A model generated the notes under the pieces. It made no database searches. It was not told where the DNA came from and saw only the letters and a list, made by a program, of their open reading frames with translations. A program made the translations under genes and the position numbers. A stretch of DNA of 64,000 bases from Trichoplusia ni (Eukaryota > Arthropoda > Insecta > Lepidoptera > Noctuidae), in NCBI RefSeq assembly GCF_003590095.1, contig NC_039505.1, positions 620,001 to 684,000 of the forward strand, written 5' to 3'. Positions 9,369-20,836 of the stretch are shown here, in pieces (the stretch's first letter is position 1; every line of letters starts with the position of its first letter).

Positions 9369-10277
9369 ATGTCTCTGCATAGAACGCCTCCTTCCCAGTC
9401 ACTGATATCGGATGGAAATTTAACTCAAATACAACAATACTCTTCTGAACCCTCACTTAATCGTACTGCAAGTTGCAGTGAAGTTTATCCTTCGCCCAAT
9501 GAGAATATCACCCAACGAAACAAACGGCCAAGAGATGAAGAATACTCACCTAATCAATTCTCAGTATTTAAGGACGAGATAAAGGACTTAATTAGCTCGC
9601 TTGCAAGTGCCCAAAGTAAAGAACTCGCATCTATCTCCAGCAAATTACACGATTTAACAGAATCAAATGCCAAAATTGACGCGGCTATATCTTTATTAAC
9701 TGCACAAAATGAGGAGTACCGGAGCAAAATTGCACTTCTTGAAAACCAGGCCCAGAAAGACCAAGAATATATTCACATTTTAGAGGAAAAAGTAGAAGAT
9801 CTCCAAAGAAGTTCCCGCAAGACCTGCTAAGAAATTAAAAACGTTCCTAAAAAGGCACAGGAAGTCAGGGAGGATCTGATTCAAATGATTACGAACCTGT
9901 CTAAAACAATAAACCTTGACATGAACGGCCAAGATATTACCGACATCTTCCGTTTAAAACCCAGAAAAGAGGGTGAGAAAAGACCTACAATTATTGTAGA
10001 ACTAAGGTCAGCGATTCTTAGATCGAACTTCTTGCGAAAGGTGAAAGAGTTCAATCTTGTAAACAAAACACGATTGCAGGCTAAACATGTAGGCCTTACA
10101 AGTGAGGAGAACTCACCTGTCTTTATAGCTGAACAACTCACCTCTAAGGGGGCTCGACTCTTCTTCTTGGCCCGTGATCTGAAGAGGGCTCAAAAATTAA
10201 AGTACTGCTGGACATCCATGGGAAAAGTACTAGTTCGGAAAGACGACGCGTCCAAAATTATTCATATACAACATTAG
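9369..10277 (+). pseudogene. LINE A ORF1 (nucleic-acid-binding, coiled-coil protein)
   Basis: The first frame (9369-9830) starts MSLHRTPPSQS, with a charged NKRPRDEEYSPNQF stretch and then a long heptad-rich coiled coil (KELASISSKLHDLTESN through LEEKVEDLQRSS). After a stop and frame change near 9830 it continues at about 9885-10277 with DIFRLKPRKEGEKRPTIIVE and KKVKEF-like text, closing LKYCWTSMGKVLVRKD. Coiled coil plus a small RNA-binding C-terminal domain is the usual CR1/Jockey ORF1p layout. ORF1p packages LINE RNA. From 10278 to 10776 I see only AT-rich spacer. Confidence 0.75.
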
Positions 10278-10776
10278 GCCCAAGTTCAACAACTAATGCA
10301 AGTAACATGACTAATAATTAGCTTATCTCTTTCACAACTATTCTCATTATATAAATCCGTCCACCGTTAACTTATAATTAAATTCTTAGGAGTAGTTATA
10401 AACATCCACTATACATACAAACACATATCACAGTCTACATACAAATCCACACAAACTAACACACCCTCATCACATAAAAATAAACATCTACTACATATCT
10501 TAAATACACAATACCATAAATACCCAAACAAAGTAAAACACACACAAGACCTAAACTTACAATCTTTCTTGCCCTTTATTACCCTAATCGTAAGATTACA
10601 TAAATATATTTCTATTTTAAATATACAACGGGCCACACACTTTTTAGCTGATATCTTTTTTATGATGAATTTATCTTTATATTTCTATATTCAACAAGAT
10701 ATGATATTCCATTGTATGAAAAATCTAATTACCTACACTATTAGCAACGACAAGAGTTCTTTACAATTTTTTAATA

Positions 10777-13690
10777 ATGGATAACTTTAATATACTTAAG
10801 GAAATTGATCATATAAAACCCTCAGACTCACTTAAATGCAGTATACATGAAATAAAAACTAATAATTCTACATACAATTTAATTACCTTAACACAAAACA
10901 TTAGAAGTGTATATAAGAACTTTAATGACCTGCAACTCACTCTGGCACAACTAAAATGTGAAATAGACGTTTTAATACTTACAGAATGTTGGCTAAACCC
11001 TAACAAAAACATACCGCAATTATTGAATTATTCAGCATATCAATCAAAACTACACATTAACCAAAGTAACGGGGTAGTAGCTTACACCAAAAATAGTTTA
11101 CCAGTAAAATTTAAAGAACTTAACTTAGTAAATGCTACCGGACTCGAAATACAAATAGCGAACTACACCATACTAGGTATTTATCGGTCCCCATCATTCC
11201 CAAATGTAGGAAATTTTATTACATCCCTCAATAATCACCTTGAAAATATTAATCCACGTAGAAATGTCATGATTTTAGGTGACATCAACATAGATTTAAT
11301 AATCTCACCTACTGAAAGTCAACAAAGAAATAATAGACTAAGTTACTTAAATACCTTATCGCTGTATGGCCTATTATCGTCACATAACTTACCTACGAGG
11401 GGGATGGCTGCCTTGACCATGTCTTTCTAAGTCTTGAACACCAAAATAACACGGCTCTTACCGCGGTCTTAAATACAACGGTGACAGACCACTGCCTTAT
11501 AATGGTATGTATTGCAAATAAGTATAGACATACAACATCTAAAAGGCTCAAGACTGTAGTCAACTACGAAAATGCTCATAAAAGGCTAATAAATACTGAC
11601 ACATCATTCTTTAACATTTTCAAAGATCCCGACACTTACGCATTTGCACTTATAGAAATGGTCAAGTCAGCCTTACTATCCAATACCAAACATAATACCG
11701 TCACTAACAGTAGCAGAACTATAAAACCTTGGATAACCAAAGGTGCAGTGTTTAGGTTAAGAAATACTATTTATCTAAAATTAAAGTCTAACCCTCATAA
11801 TCAAAATTTGAAAATAACATATAAAAGATATAGGACCTTCTGTGGTAATCTCATAAAGAAATTAAAAAATAAGTACAACAGGGACAAGATTACAGCCTCT
11901 GCTGAAAACCCTCGTGCACTCTGGTCAACCATTAACGAGATCACGCACTACAAACCACCTAAGATCACAAATGCTGAACTACTTAAGGTCAAACCATGCC
12001 CCCAATCCTCAGTTAATTATATAAATAGATACTTTGTCAACATCGGCCAAGCACTAGCTCAAAATATCTTAAATAATCATGTTCCATCTGAACCCTGTAA
12101 CTTAGGTAAGCACAACCTGACCTCTTTTGTTCTCCTAGATACCTATCCTGAGGAAGTTGAAAGTATCTTGATGGCCCTTGACTCTGGAAGTGCACCAGGA
12201 TGGGATGGAATCCCTACCCATTTCCTAAAACTAGCTAAGGAGATCTTAGTCCCCTTGATCTGTAAACTAGCCAACCTATGTTTTAGTACTGGTATCTTTC
12301 CTTACCTTCTAAAGCGTTCCGTTGTTACCCCTATGTTTAAGGCCGGGGATAGAGACGACGTTAACAACTACAGGCCCATCTCTGTGTTGACTTCCATTTC
12401 TAAAATCATTGAGAAACTCTTGAACTCAAGGATAGTTAATTATTAAAACAAGTACGGGATTCTTTCTACCTCCCAATATGGATTTAGAAAGGAAATGTCA
12501 ACACAGGATGCTACCATGGAGCTAACCGCCGAGATCACAAAGAAGGTTGATGGGGTCAATAAATGTCTGGTTGTGTTTATTGACCTTAAAAAAGCCTTTG
12601 ACACCGTCTCTATCCCTTTACTTATACACAGGCTGGAGAGCATTGGATTCCGTGGCTCGGCTCTCTCCGTTCTCATTAGCTACCTTCAGAATAGGAAACA
12701 GGGGGTAAAAATTGATAATTACCTTAGCGAGGAGGAAAGTGTAAAGTTTGGCATCCCGCAGGGCAGTTTCCTCGGTCCAACGCTCTTTCTGATATACATT
12801 AATGATCTCTGTAACCTCGGAGGCGTCGGGGGGAGGATTCTGTCTTATGCGGATGACACCGCTATTATTTTTTCTGCTAAGACATGGGATAGGGTTAGGA
12901 TGGCGGCAGAGAGAGGACCGGCTAGAATTAGTCTCTGGCTTACTGAAAGGTTTCTTACGTTAAAAACTCAGAAAACAAACTATGTGTGCTTTGCTCCAAA
13001 CAAAAATTCGCAACCCCCATCTGACTTTGAAATTAAAATCCACTCCTGTCGTCTTTCTTTCCCTAGCACCTGCAGATGCCCGGTAATTCAGAAGGTTGGC
13101 TGTGTGATGTACCTTGGAATTCTTGTGGATCAAAGGTTAAGTTAGAACCCACACCTTGAACTTACCATGAAGAGGGTGAGAAAGCTCATTTGGGTTTTTA
13201 AATCTTTAAGACAGGTGATGAGTACTGAGCTATTGAATAAAATATATATTGCCATAGCTCAATCGATAATTATATCTCGGTATGGGGAGGGGCTGCTAAA
13301 ACACATTTTATAGACTTAGAGAGGGCTCAAAGATCATTGCTCAAAGTCATGTACTTCAAGCCGTCTAGGTTTTCTACAGAAACATTATACGCAATCTCAA
13401 AGCTGCTCTCTGTCAGAAAACTTTATATCTTACACATGACACTTAATCATCATAAAGCATTACCTTTCGACCAGAGGAAACTTAAAAAACGACGGTGCGA
13501 TATAGTAGCCCCCACGTACCACGCACGTACAGTAGGTATTTGCTAGCAGGCAAAATGTAGCTCAAGCCCCTCGTGTTTATAACAAACTAAACCGTATCCT
13601 AAATATATATCCTATGCAACTCTTTAAGTGTAAGACAGTTCTAACAGAATGGCTTTACCCACGCAAATATGACGACGTAGAAAATATCCT
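10777..13690 (+). pseudogene. LINE A ORF2 (AP endonuclease and reverse transcriptase)
   Basis: The endonuclease (10777 to about 11480) shows LTQNIRSVYKNFNDL, LILTECWLNPN, GIYRSPSFPN and MILGDINIDL. A slip in a G-run near 11402 shifts the SDH region (TVTDHCLIMV) into the next frame. The RT (11900-13145) has SGSAPGWDGIPTHFLK, NNYRPISVLTSISKIIE, LVVFIDLKKAFDTV, GIPQGSFLGPTLFLIYINDL and SYADDTAIIF, so the catalytic DD is kept. Stops at 12444 and 13143 and further shifts near 13280 inactivate it. The C-terminus continues in pieces to about 13690. Confidence 0.88.
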
Positions 13691-13740
13691 GACTACATTA
13701 ACTTGAATACCATCATCTCCTCACCATTTCATATACCTCC

Positions 13741-13862
13741 CACATGTACACACATATGTATATCTCTCTCATACACACACACTTACATACACACACATAC
13801 ATACACACATACATACACACGCACACACCCTCTCATACACACACACACACTTACACTACACA
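13741..13862 (+). repeat. CA/TACA microsatellite in a LINE 3' region
   Basis: Interrupted CA and TACA repeats over about 120 bp, including ACATACACACATACATACAC. A matching pure CA tract occurs at the equivalent place in LINE B (about 32119-32190). The repeat is probably inherited from the 3' untranslated region of this LINE family. Confidence 0.85.
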
Positions 13863-14254
13863 TATATCAGAACATATTTTTTGTTTTTCTTTATTCTAAT
13901 GATATTCTAGAAAAGGTTAATATAATCAAGTTAAACTGTTTGTAAATCTTCTATGTAAACATATGGAAGAGCGAGGTTCCCAATACAAGTATCTGCTGAT
14001 TACTTTCTGAGAAGCCCCGGTAATTTATTTGTTAAGATTTACTGAAATAAACATTTTTTTTTTTCTATTATTAGACCGGTTTCATTGCGAAACCTTCTTT
14101 GAATCTCTTTCTTGGTTTGGCCTTCTAAGTCTTTCTCCTCCTTTGATTTCCTTTCCCTGTATTTTTGCACTGGCAGCTTATAGGCTACATGTAGGATACA
14201 TTCAAATGTTCATGTGCAGTATGCACTACTTTAGAATAGATTTATCAAGACCAA

Positions 14255-14400
14255 AATGAAAATCAAAAAGTTTTTATTTTAAATGGGCCGTTTCTCAGGC
14301 ACTTTTAAAACGTTACATTACTGACTCTAGTTGCACGGTTCCACAGTGTCATTCTTATGGAGAAGAACCGGCAAGAAACTCCATAAGTTACTCTTTTCAA
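14255..14400 (-). repeat. LINE 3' end fragment
   Basis: The minus strand contains GGAGTTTCTTGCCGGTTCTT and TCTCCATAAGAATGACACTG, wording common in lepidopteran Jockey-type 3' ends. It is non-coding and short. Confidence 0.45.
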
Positions 14401-14519
14401 AATAAAATATTACAGTAGCATTTTACATTATAATGAATGTCTGCAAAAACAGCGTAAATTAGCAAAACAAGTATCAAATAGCAAAATGTTAATGATTTTC
14501 TATAAAAACTGACATCCAG

Positions 14520-15391
14520 AGAAGAGAAAACCTTACAATGAAGTAAGTTTTGCTGAGGTTTACTCTGTTGATACATATACAAAGCATATTTCACAAAAAA
14601 AAAGCCAGACCGAGTCTGAATTAAGGAATTTACGAACAATTTTGAAGGTAGATCAAAAAAAAGCTAGCAAAGTAGATGCGTTGGAAACACAAATCAAAGA
14701 TTAATTAAAATCGAATGAACTTTTAAGTGCCCGTCTTACTATGGAAAAATCAAGCCGGGACAATATTGAGGGATTGGAAGCACCTAAGGGCCAAATAACG
14801 TCTTCATTTAAAACATTTGTTGACATTCTTCAACAAAATCAAAAGAGGGTAGCTAACAATCCTACCAACAATATGATTCCATTCAAAGAATGTGTGGCCA
14901 CAAAACCCACAAGTTCAGTTTCGGAAGATAAAACACCACAATCAGTTACTAAAGTAAATGAAATGTATACTAACTTAATTGAAGTAACTGATGAAGATAG
15001 GAAAAGTCCAAATGGAGAAGAAAACTGAACAGTTGTTACCAAGAAGAAAAGCCGATATTCTAATAAAGGTGTGAAAAGAGGAGGAAATTCTACGATAATT
15101 GAAATTCAAGGTATAGAGAAACAGAAACATATACATATCTGGCGTCTGTATGAAGAGACAAAAGAAGAAAACTTGGAAGTTCACGAAAGAAACATATGTG
15201 GCTTGGAAGCACCTGTAAAAGTAGGACGAATACAGCATAAAACGGAGGGGGATTATGCATCCTTTATAGTAGGAGTTCCAGAGAGTAAATACAATATGTT
15301 ATGTCAAACTAAAAGTTGGCCACTAACTGTGAAGTTCCGTGAATGGGTTTGGTTTCGTACACCATTTCAAAAAACGAAAATCGCGGAATAA
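14520..15391 (+). pseudogene. LINE D ORF1 fragment
   Basis: Several consecutive plus-strand frames read as one decayed gag-like protein. First comes a coiled-coil part (SELRNLRTILKVDQKKASK, VDALETQIKD, then a stop near 14703). Then come SRDNIEGLEAPKGQITSSFK and KRVANNPTNN. After another shift the C-terminal domain follows: HIHIWRLYEETKEENLEVHE, YASFIVGVPESKYNM and SWPLTVKFREWVWFRTPF. The WP...V-x-x-REW ending is typical of ORF1 proteins in insect CR1/Jockey LINEs. It sits directly upstream of the endonuclease fragment. Confidence 0.7.
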
Positions 15392-15394
15392 ACC

Positions 15395-16255
15395 GCGGAA
15401 TAAATATTATCAGGAGGTAAAAGGTCTACGAACGAAATTAGAGGAGTTTTATGTCGGAATATCAAGTCATAATTCAGATCTATTTGCTATCACGGAAACT
15501 GGCCTAAACGAGTCAATATGTGATACGGATTTAGTTCTTCCAGGGTTCACTATCTTGCGATGTGACCGAGCGGATGGGAGAAAACAAGGCGGCGCGTGCC
15601 TCGTGGCCACACCGCGTATCGAGCTGCGCCAGGTACATATACCCGGCGATATTAACATTGATAACCATATTTTTGAAGTAGTTGGTGCCACTCATAGAAA
15701 TCTAAATATTTAGATTTCTATGGTGCCACTGTTTATTTGCGTAACAGGTTTTCATTTTGTATCTGTGTAGTTTATATTCCACCTAATAGCAGTGATAATG
15801 AATATGAGTTATTATTTAGAATAATTGAACAGTATTGTAATAAGTATCGTGAAGTGGTAGTGACGGGCGATTTTAATTTATATTCGTGTTATTCAAACAT
15901 TACTTCATACTATGAATTTTATGTTACCTATTGTGGGTTCACCCAGAGCAACAGAATAGTTTATTGCAATGACCGATATTTGGACCTAGTATTGAGTACA
16001 TTTAACGAGGGGGAGTGTGTGAGTGTACGTGCCGCTCGTGCCGGTGGACGCATATCACCCGCCGCTAGAGGTGTCTGTTAGCCCATGTTTAGATGCAAAT
16101 ACTCACTTAGAGTCAAATCTGACCACATCATCATCGGATACGCGCACACAGGTCAGTTGGAATTTTAGTAAAGCCGATTTTTTTAGGTTAGATTCGGAAA
16201 TCCGCGCGAGCGAGCGTACAGATCTGACGTATTGCTGTTTTTCTCTTCAAATAAT
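15395..16255 (+). pseudogene. LINE D ORF2 endonuclease fragment
   Basis: The frame starting in the ORF1 tail reads VKGLRTKLEEFYVGISSHN, LFAITETGLNESI, GFTILRCDRADGRKQGG, then a 38-bp interruption (30-bp palindrome plus duplicated 8 bp, 15693-15730). It continues ICVVYIPPNSSDNEYELL, REVVVTGDFNLYS and YCNDRYLDLVLS. These are the TETWL-like, Y-x-P and GDFN blocks of an apurinic endonuclease. The SDH block is approximated by DAYHPPL in a shifted frame. RT is absent. The copy ends near 16255 beside a SINE. Confidence 0.75.
15693..15722. mobile_element. 30-bp palindromic relic of the P-like element
   Basis: A perfect 30-bp palindrome that begins CATAGAAATCTAAATA and ends in its complement TTTAGATTTCTATG. 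It is flanked by an exact 8-bp duplication GTGCCACT (15685-15692 and 15723-15730). The ends equal those of the element at 2569-3950, and the target duplication length is the same. It is therefore an insertion that keeps only about 15 bp of each terminus, inside LINE D's endonuclease frame. Confidence 0.8.
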
Positions 16256-16278
16256 AAATATAAATCAATAAAATAAAT

Positions 16279-16503
16279 AAAAATGCGGACATCATCACAT
16301 ACATTGTTCTGAACCCAAAGTAAGTTGCTAAAGCACTTGTGTTATGGAATTCAGATACAACGAAGGTACCACAAACACTCAGACCCGAAACAATGTAGAA
16401 ATGTGATATTTTACATTCACCCGACCGGGGATCGAACCCGGCACTTCAGAGCTAGCGACACCTTGAAACCGGTGCTTACGCCACTCGACCACGGATGTCG
16501 TCG
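16279..16503 (-). repeat. tRNA-derived SINE (same family as 50366-50601)
   Basis: On the minus strand it starts with the tRNA-like head (CATCCGTGGTCGAGTGGCGT as A-box region, GGGTTCGATCCCCGGTCGGG as B-box region). A body follows with CTGAGTGTTTGTGGTACCTT and ATAACACAAGTGCTTTAGC, ending near GATGATGTCCGC. It is flanked by an 11-bp duplication ATAAAATAAAT (16268-16278 and 16504-16514), the mark of LINE-driven insertion. The second copy in this window is inserted in the Helitron. Confidence 0.9.
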
Positions 16504-16559
16504 ATAAAATAAATCGCTAAGTCATTTTAAACTATTATACACCTCATTAAGATTTTTCC

Positions 16560-16915
16560 GTAAAAAATCGGGAGTGAAATAAACCCAACAAAAATCCTGA
16601 GCTCCGGCCATCAAATAGGTAACCGCTCTTCACCCCCTCGAGTAAAAGAGACAGGTGATATTAATTGCACCTTTCAAACGCATCAGCGCACACGCACGAT
16701 CCACGTGAGTCATTATTTACGCAGATCTACGATGAGATTACTGCGCTCACCGAGTGGAAGTGACATCCGCACGGGACTTGGAGGTTCTCATCCGAACTTG
16801 TCAAATGCGCTTATCGATACTACGCCCCAGATTACTCACCGTAGTAAACGGAAGCTACCAGATAATAATGATGTGCTTAGGCCCGTATTAATAAACCATT
16901 CTCAATCGTGATCTC
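16560..16915 (+). pseudogene. LINE leader and ORF1 N-terminal fragment
   Basis: The plus-strand frame 16705-16911 includes MRLLRSPSGSDIRTGLGG, SHPNLSNALIDTTPQITHR and SKRKLPDNND. The Ser/Pro-rich start followed by a basic K-R-K patch resembles the N-terminus of lepidopteran CR1/Jockey ORF1 proteins. The preceding 16560-16704 is GC-richer and would be leader. Coding sense stops where a hairpin-rich repeat begins (about 16877). Confidence 0.5.
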
Positions 16916-17045
16916 AAGACCGGTATCAGTTGATACCGGTCTTGAGATGCGATCGGCATCTTGAGATCGTCGCTAATTAATAAACCGACATCAGATACCG
17001 ATCTTGAGCTCTTATCTTTGAAATCCTGATCTCAAGATATGCTAC
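16877..17045. repeat. Hairpin-rich, Harbinger-like MITE end
   Basis: The segment opens TTAGGCCCGTATTAATAAAC, a start often seen in Harbinger/ISL2EU-type MITEs after a TTA/TAA target. It holds a long hairpin with arms ATCTCAAGACCGGTATCA and TGATACCGGTCTTGAGAT (about 16910-16948). The phrase CTTGAGATC recurs in both orientations to 17040. No matching right terminus was found, so the copy may be truncated. From 17046 to 17685 I see only AT-rich sequence. Confidence 0.45.
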
Positions 17046-17689
17046 GTCACAGAATTACTTTTTTTTTGTGTTTAGTAATTGCTTCGCAGATGTACAATGT
17101 TCAACTCTTTATGTTATTTTTTATTTTTATTTAAATCGTTAATTAAAATTTTATAAAATGTAGTTACATGTTTATAATATATACATTTTACTTTTTTAAA
17201 CTATAAAAAAAGCATTATCTATTTAAAAAGTATTGAATTTTACAAGTCAACAAAACGAATATCCCTGCAATTGCGCGTCACCTTATATAATCTGTGCTTG
17301 TTGACTGTTCAATATCAGGGTCTATCAACTCCTTCCGAAGAACATTATGTGGGCAGGCGGGAAGATTAAAGAGAGACAACAACATCGGGGTAAAAGAGAT
17401 GAAAATATGCGTTTACAGAATGCTGCCACTGTAAATATAATTTCGTATGCTTCATCCTATTAAGCTTATTACTTGATTTTTAAAGTAAATTTCTTGAAAA
17501 TAATTTTTACTATTATTCTGATGCCAACCATATTTTTTTATTTAAAAATATGACATATTTAATTGATTACTAGATAATGAAATTAAAAAAACGACAGGGT
17601 TAGTGTGTGGCAGCACTAATCTCTGCACCTCATTGAACTCATATTGATTTTGACGTTAACATTCACATTTCACAGTATACTTCATCATC

Positions 17690-18845
17690 ATTCCCCTGCC
17701 CTTATCCCAATTATTTTATTTGTCGGGTCGGCGCAACATGTCATCTTCCTTCATACCTTCCTATAGGCCGTCATCTCACAAGAAACACTCTTTACAGCCA
17801 TATCGTCTTTCACACAATCCATCCATCGTTTTTTTGGTCGTCCTCTTCCCCTATATCCATCCACATCCATGCTTAACGCCTTCCTTACCACATGATTTTT
17901 ATTCCTCCGCATAACATGCCCATACCACGACAGCCGGTTACCACGTAGTTTCTCTGTAACCGGTGCCACTTTCAAACTTCCCCTTATATACTCATTTCTT
18001 ACTCTATCCGCTCTCGTAACACCACACATTCCTCTTAACATTCTCATCTCTGCTGCATGCAATTGTCTTTCATTCATCCTTTTTGTCGCCCAGCACTCTG
18101 ATTCATTTAAGACAGCAGGTCTGACAATGGTCTTATAGATCTGTCCCTTAAATTTAAGGGGAATGTGGGGGTCACAAATCGTTCCCGTTACCTGCTGCCA
18201 TTTCATCAATCCTGCGTTAATTCGGTGCTTAACCGCCCGATCTTTTTCGCCATCGCTTTGAATGAATGAACCAAGATACCGGAAATCGGAGCAGACTGGA
18301 AGGCGCACACCTTCAAGCTTTATAGCTTCAGGACTGGAGAGACCGCCGAAATCGCAGAACATGTATTCTGTCTTGGTTTTGCTGATTTTCAAGCCAACAC
18401 TCTCCAGCTTCTGTTGCCACACCTCCAATCTGCTCTGGATCTCGGGTCCACTTTTCCCAACCAGAACAATGTCATCGGCAAACAGCATGCACCAGGGTGC
18501 CTCTTCCTGTATGTCTGCCGTAAGGGCATCCATAATCAGCAGGCAGAAGTAAGGGCTTAATGCCGACCTTTGGTGCAAGCCCACTGCCACACTGAACTGG
18601 TCGGAGTTGCCAGCAGATAATCGGACGTATGTACAGAAGTGCCTGTAAATAGCACGAATTAACTCCACATACTTTCCAGGCACACCTCTCTCTTTCATAG
18701 CCCACCATAACACTTCACGAGGCACCCTATAATAAGCTTTCTCGAGGTCAATGAATACCATGTGCAAGTTCTTGTGCGCACGTCTGTACTTCTCGCACAG
18801 TTGGCGAACACAGTGTACTTGTGCACATAAAATCCCGCCCAAGCT
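17690..18845 (-). pseudogene. RTE-like LINE reverse transcriptase, 5'-truncated, frame open
   Basis: A 363-residue open frame (17751-18842) carries RT blocks: HMVFIDLEKAYYRVPREVL, GLHQRSALSPYFCLLIMDAL, WCMLFADDIVLVGK with the catalytic FADD, and GLKISKTKTEYMFCDFGGL. The C-terminus follows: ESECWATKRMNERQLHAAEM, RLSWYGHVMRRNKNHVVRKA and GRGRPKKRWMDCVKDDM. Family members normally have a Q-G step in the block that here reads HQRSALSP, so one glycine may be lost. The copy lacks its endonuclease and ends 5' at about 18845. Its 3' side (about 17690) ends in ATGATG-like repeats read on the minus strand. Confidence 0.85.
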
Positions 18846-18988
18846 TCTACTCTCTAGTCCTCGTGGATGGAATATAGATGGCGCTGGCCGGTAAGGAAAA
18901 ATTTGTTCATAACAAACATTTTGGTTGGTGTTATTTAAGTTACATACTTTTAAACAGAAATGAAAAAAAAAATGTAATGATAAAAAAG

Positions 18989-19353
18989 TGAGGAGCTCGT
19001 GGCTAAGCTATCACCGCATAAGTGAGTCGATCACAGGTTAAGCTATGCTTGACGCGGTTGGTCCGTAGATAGGTGACCATCTTTGTCATAACGAGTTCTT
19101 CCGTGTTTCGGAAGGCACGTTAAATTGTGGGTCCCGGCTGTTATTCCTACATCTTTGACAGTCGTTACAGGTAGTCAGAAGCTTGAAAAAGTCTGACAGC
19201 CAGTCTAACCAAGGGGTATCGTGTTGCCCAGGTAACTGGGTTGAGGAGGTCAGATAGGCAGTCGCTCCTTGTAAAACACTGGTACTTAGCTGAAACCGGT
19301 TGGACTGGTAGCCGACGCCAACATAGTTGGGAAAAGGCTAGGCCGATGATGAC
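18989..19353 (+). repeat. 5S-rRNA-derived SINE
   Basis: The head (about 19023-19105) reads GATCACAGGTTAAGC, then GCGGTTGGTCCGTAGATAGG and TGACC, aligning to the 3' half of 5S rRNA (GATCACCGAAGTTAAGC...GCGGTTAGTACTTAGATGGGTGACC in animals). The body follows and the 3' end reads AGCCGACGCCAACATAGTTG and GGCTAGGCCGATGATGAC. A 5S-type internal promoter start defines SINE3-class elements. It is diverged and shorter than a 5S gene, so it is not a functional rRNA gene. Confidence 0.75.
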
Positions 19354-19719
19354 TTTTAAACTTAAATACTTAAAATGGAATCAAAAAAACATGCATTTAG
19401 TTCAACAGAACGAAAAGAGTTTTTAGAAATACTACAATTCTCAATTCTCAATTCCTTATTGCGTACCATAATGTATACAGGTTGTTGATATCTAGATATT
19501 TAGTCACATAATTAGTTTAGTTTAACATAATTAGTAGGAGAGAGGAGGAAGAGCACTGAGGGTTAGTATGTAATTAAATTAGTTCGTTATTCCGAGTTTT
19601 TTTTCCATTTTATTTATTATTATTTATTTTGTTTATTAATTTGATATCTTAGGTTTGTTAATCGGACGGTATGCTTTTTTTATGTGTGTAATAATAAATT
19701 ATCTTATCTTGGAAAGCTT
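19354..19719. other. No gene found; possible LINE 3' tail
   Basis: The stretch is AT-rich. Near 19660-19710 it contains TATGTGTGTAATAATAAATT, which resembles a CR1-type 3' tail on the plus strand, without any coding sequence upstream. Confidence 0.3.
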
Positions 19720-19965
19720 TTATTTATCATTTAGGTATTCGTTTATGCTATAGTAACATTTACCTTTAAGGAAATCTTTTAATTTATTGATAAAAGTGGT
19801 ACTTTTATTTACTTTTTTTATTTTTGCCGATAGTTTGTTATATAATTTTATGGACATGACAAAAGTACTATTAGAATGCATTTTTAAACGTGACGTTGGT
19901 AGATTCAGTCTATTTTTATGTCTTAATGACATATTTATTTGTATGTCCTCTCTTTTTGAGAAGAA
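19720..19965 (-). pseudogene. LINE ORF2 C-terminal fragment
   Basis: The minus-strand frame reads SKREDIQINMSLRHKNRLNL, PTSRLKMHSNSTFVMSIKL, YNKLSAKIKKVNKS and ends FLKGKCYYSINEYLNDK. R-L..S...S....IKLYNKL and the closing K-x-YY-x-x-x-EYL match the end of a Jockey/CR1-type RT, the same type as LINE E at 52446-53024. Coding sense ends upstream near 19965. From 20068 to 20515 I see no gene. Confidence 0.65.
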
Positions 19966-20836
19966 TTCTGGGTACATACGCACGAACAATGATATTCTAA
20001 TAAACAGATATGTTACACCCATACAAAACAACCGAAAAAAGTGTTCCGCGCAGCAGCGGCAGCTCACATGTCAAAATTATACGAAAGGGATAGCTTGATA
20101 AAACCAATAAGAAAGAAAGAGACAATTAGTGTTGTCAAATACGCTTGAATACAAACAAACATTATTCTGGCGACCAATCACCGCATCCTGGCGTCATAGA
20201 CTAACAAATTTAACAAGACAGAAGGTACAAACCGCGTGTATTAAATATGTATGTACGGTTTGTGCCTATAACAACTAAGCAACACTACTAAAGATAGGTA
20301 GGGAAGAAATGAAACACGATGTAAAAGTAAAAATATTTAATTTGTAAAAAAAAAATCTTCAAATAGATTCAATTTATTCCTTTTCTGCCTTTTAGAGAGT
20401 TTTTTTTTATTTCGGGATTATTTTTATGAGCGGAATGAAGGCGAACAGTTGTGTATTTATGTATAATGGTTTTAATTAAATGGATGCGATGATTAAAAGC
20501 AGGTGCTTGGTGTTTATTTATTTATTTATTTATTTACTTATATGGATCACCAACAAAGAATACACCTTACATGCTATACAAGAGAAAAAGAAGTTTCAGG
20601 GTTCTTGTGCTTCCTTAATTACAGGTGACCACATCATGCATAATAAGCCTTGTGAGCTTAAATAAAGAAAAAAACGTGGTAACACATACAAAAGATCACA
20701 ATTAAAATAAAAATCGAATTAAAAACAAACATTAGAAATTAAAAAAATAATAATAATATATATATACTGTTGATATGATAGGTAAGGAGGTACGTCAATA
20801 AGTCAATAAAAAAAAATGGTTGACAATAATTCAGTT

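Larger units (their letters stand above)
8760..13990 (+). mobile_element. LINE A, CR1/Jockey-supergroup, nearly full length but decayed
   Basis: The order is GC-richer leader with a minisatellite (8760-9368), ORF1 (9369-10277), spacer, then ORF2 with endonuclease and RT (10777 to about 13690), and a 3' region with a TACA/CA microsatellite (13741-13862). Stops and frameshifts break both ORFs. LINE B (28.7-32.5 kb) has the same architecture, similar protein wording and a CA-rich 3' region, so the two belong to one lineage. The exact 5' and 3' ends were not resolved. Confidence 0.8.

Noticed and set aside
13703..13945. ORF of 80 codons rich in Thr and His
   Set aside because: It is translation of the TACA/CA microsatellite in a LINE 3' region.
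19023..19105. 5S rRNA gene
   Set aside because: Only part of the molecule is matched, with many differences, and it continues into a SINE body.
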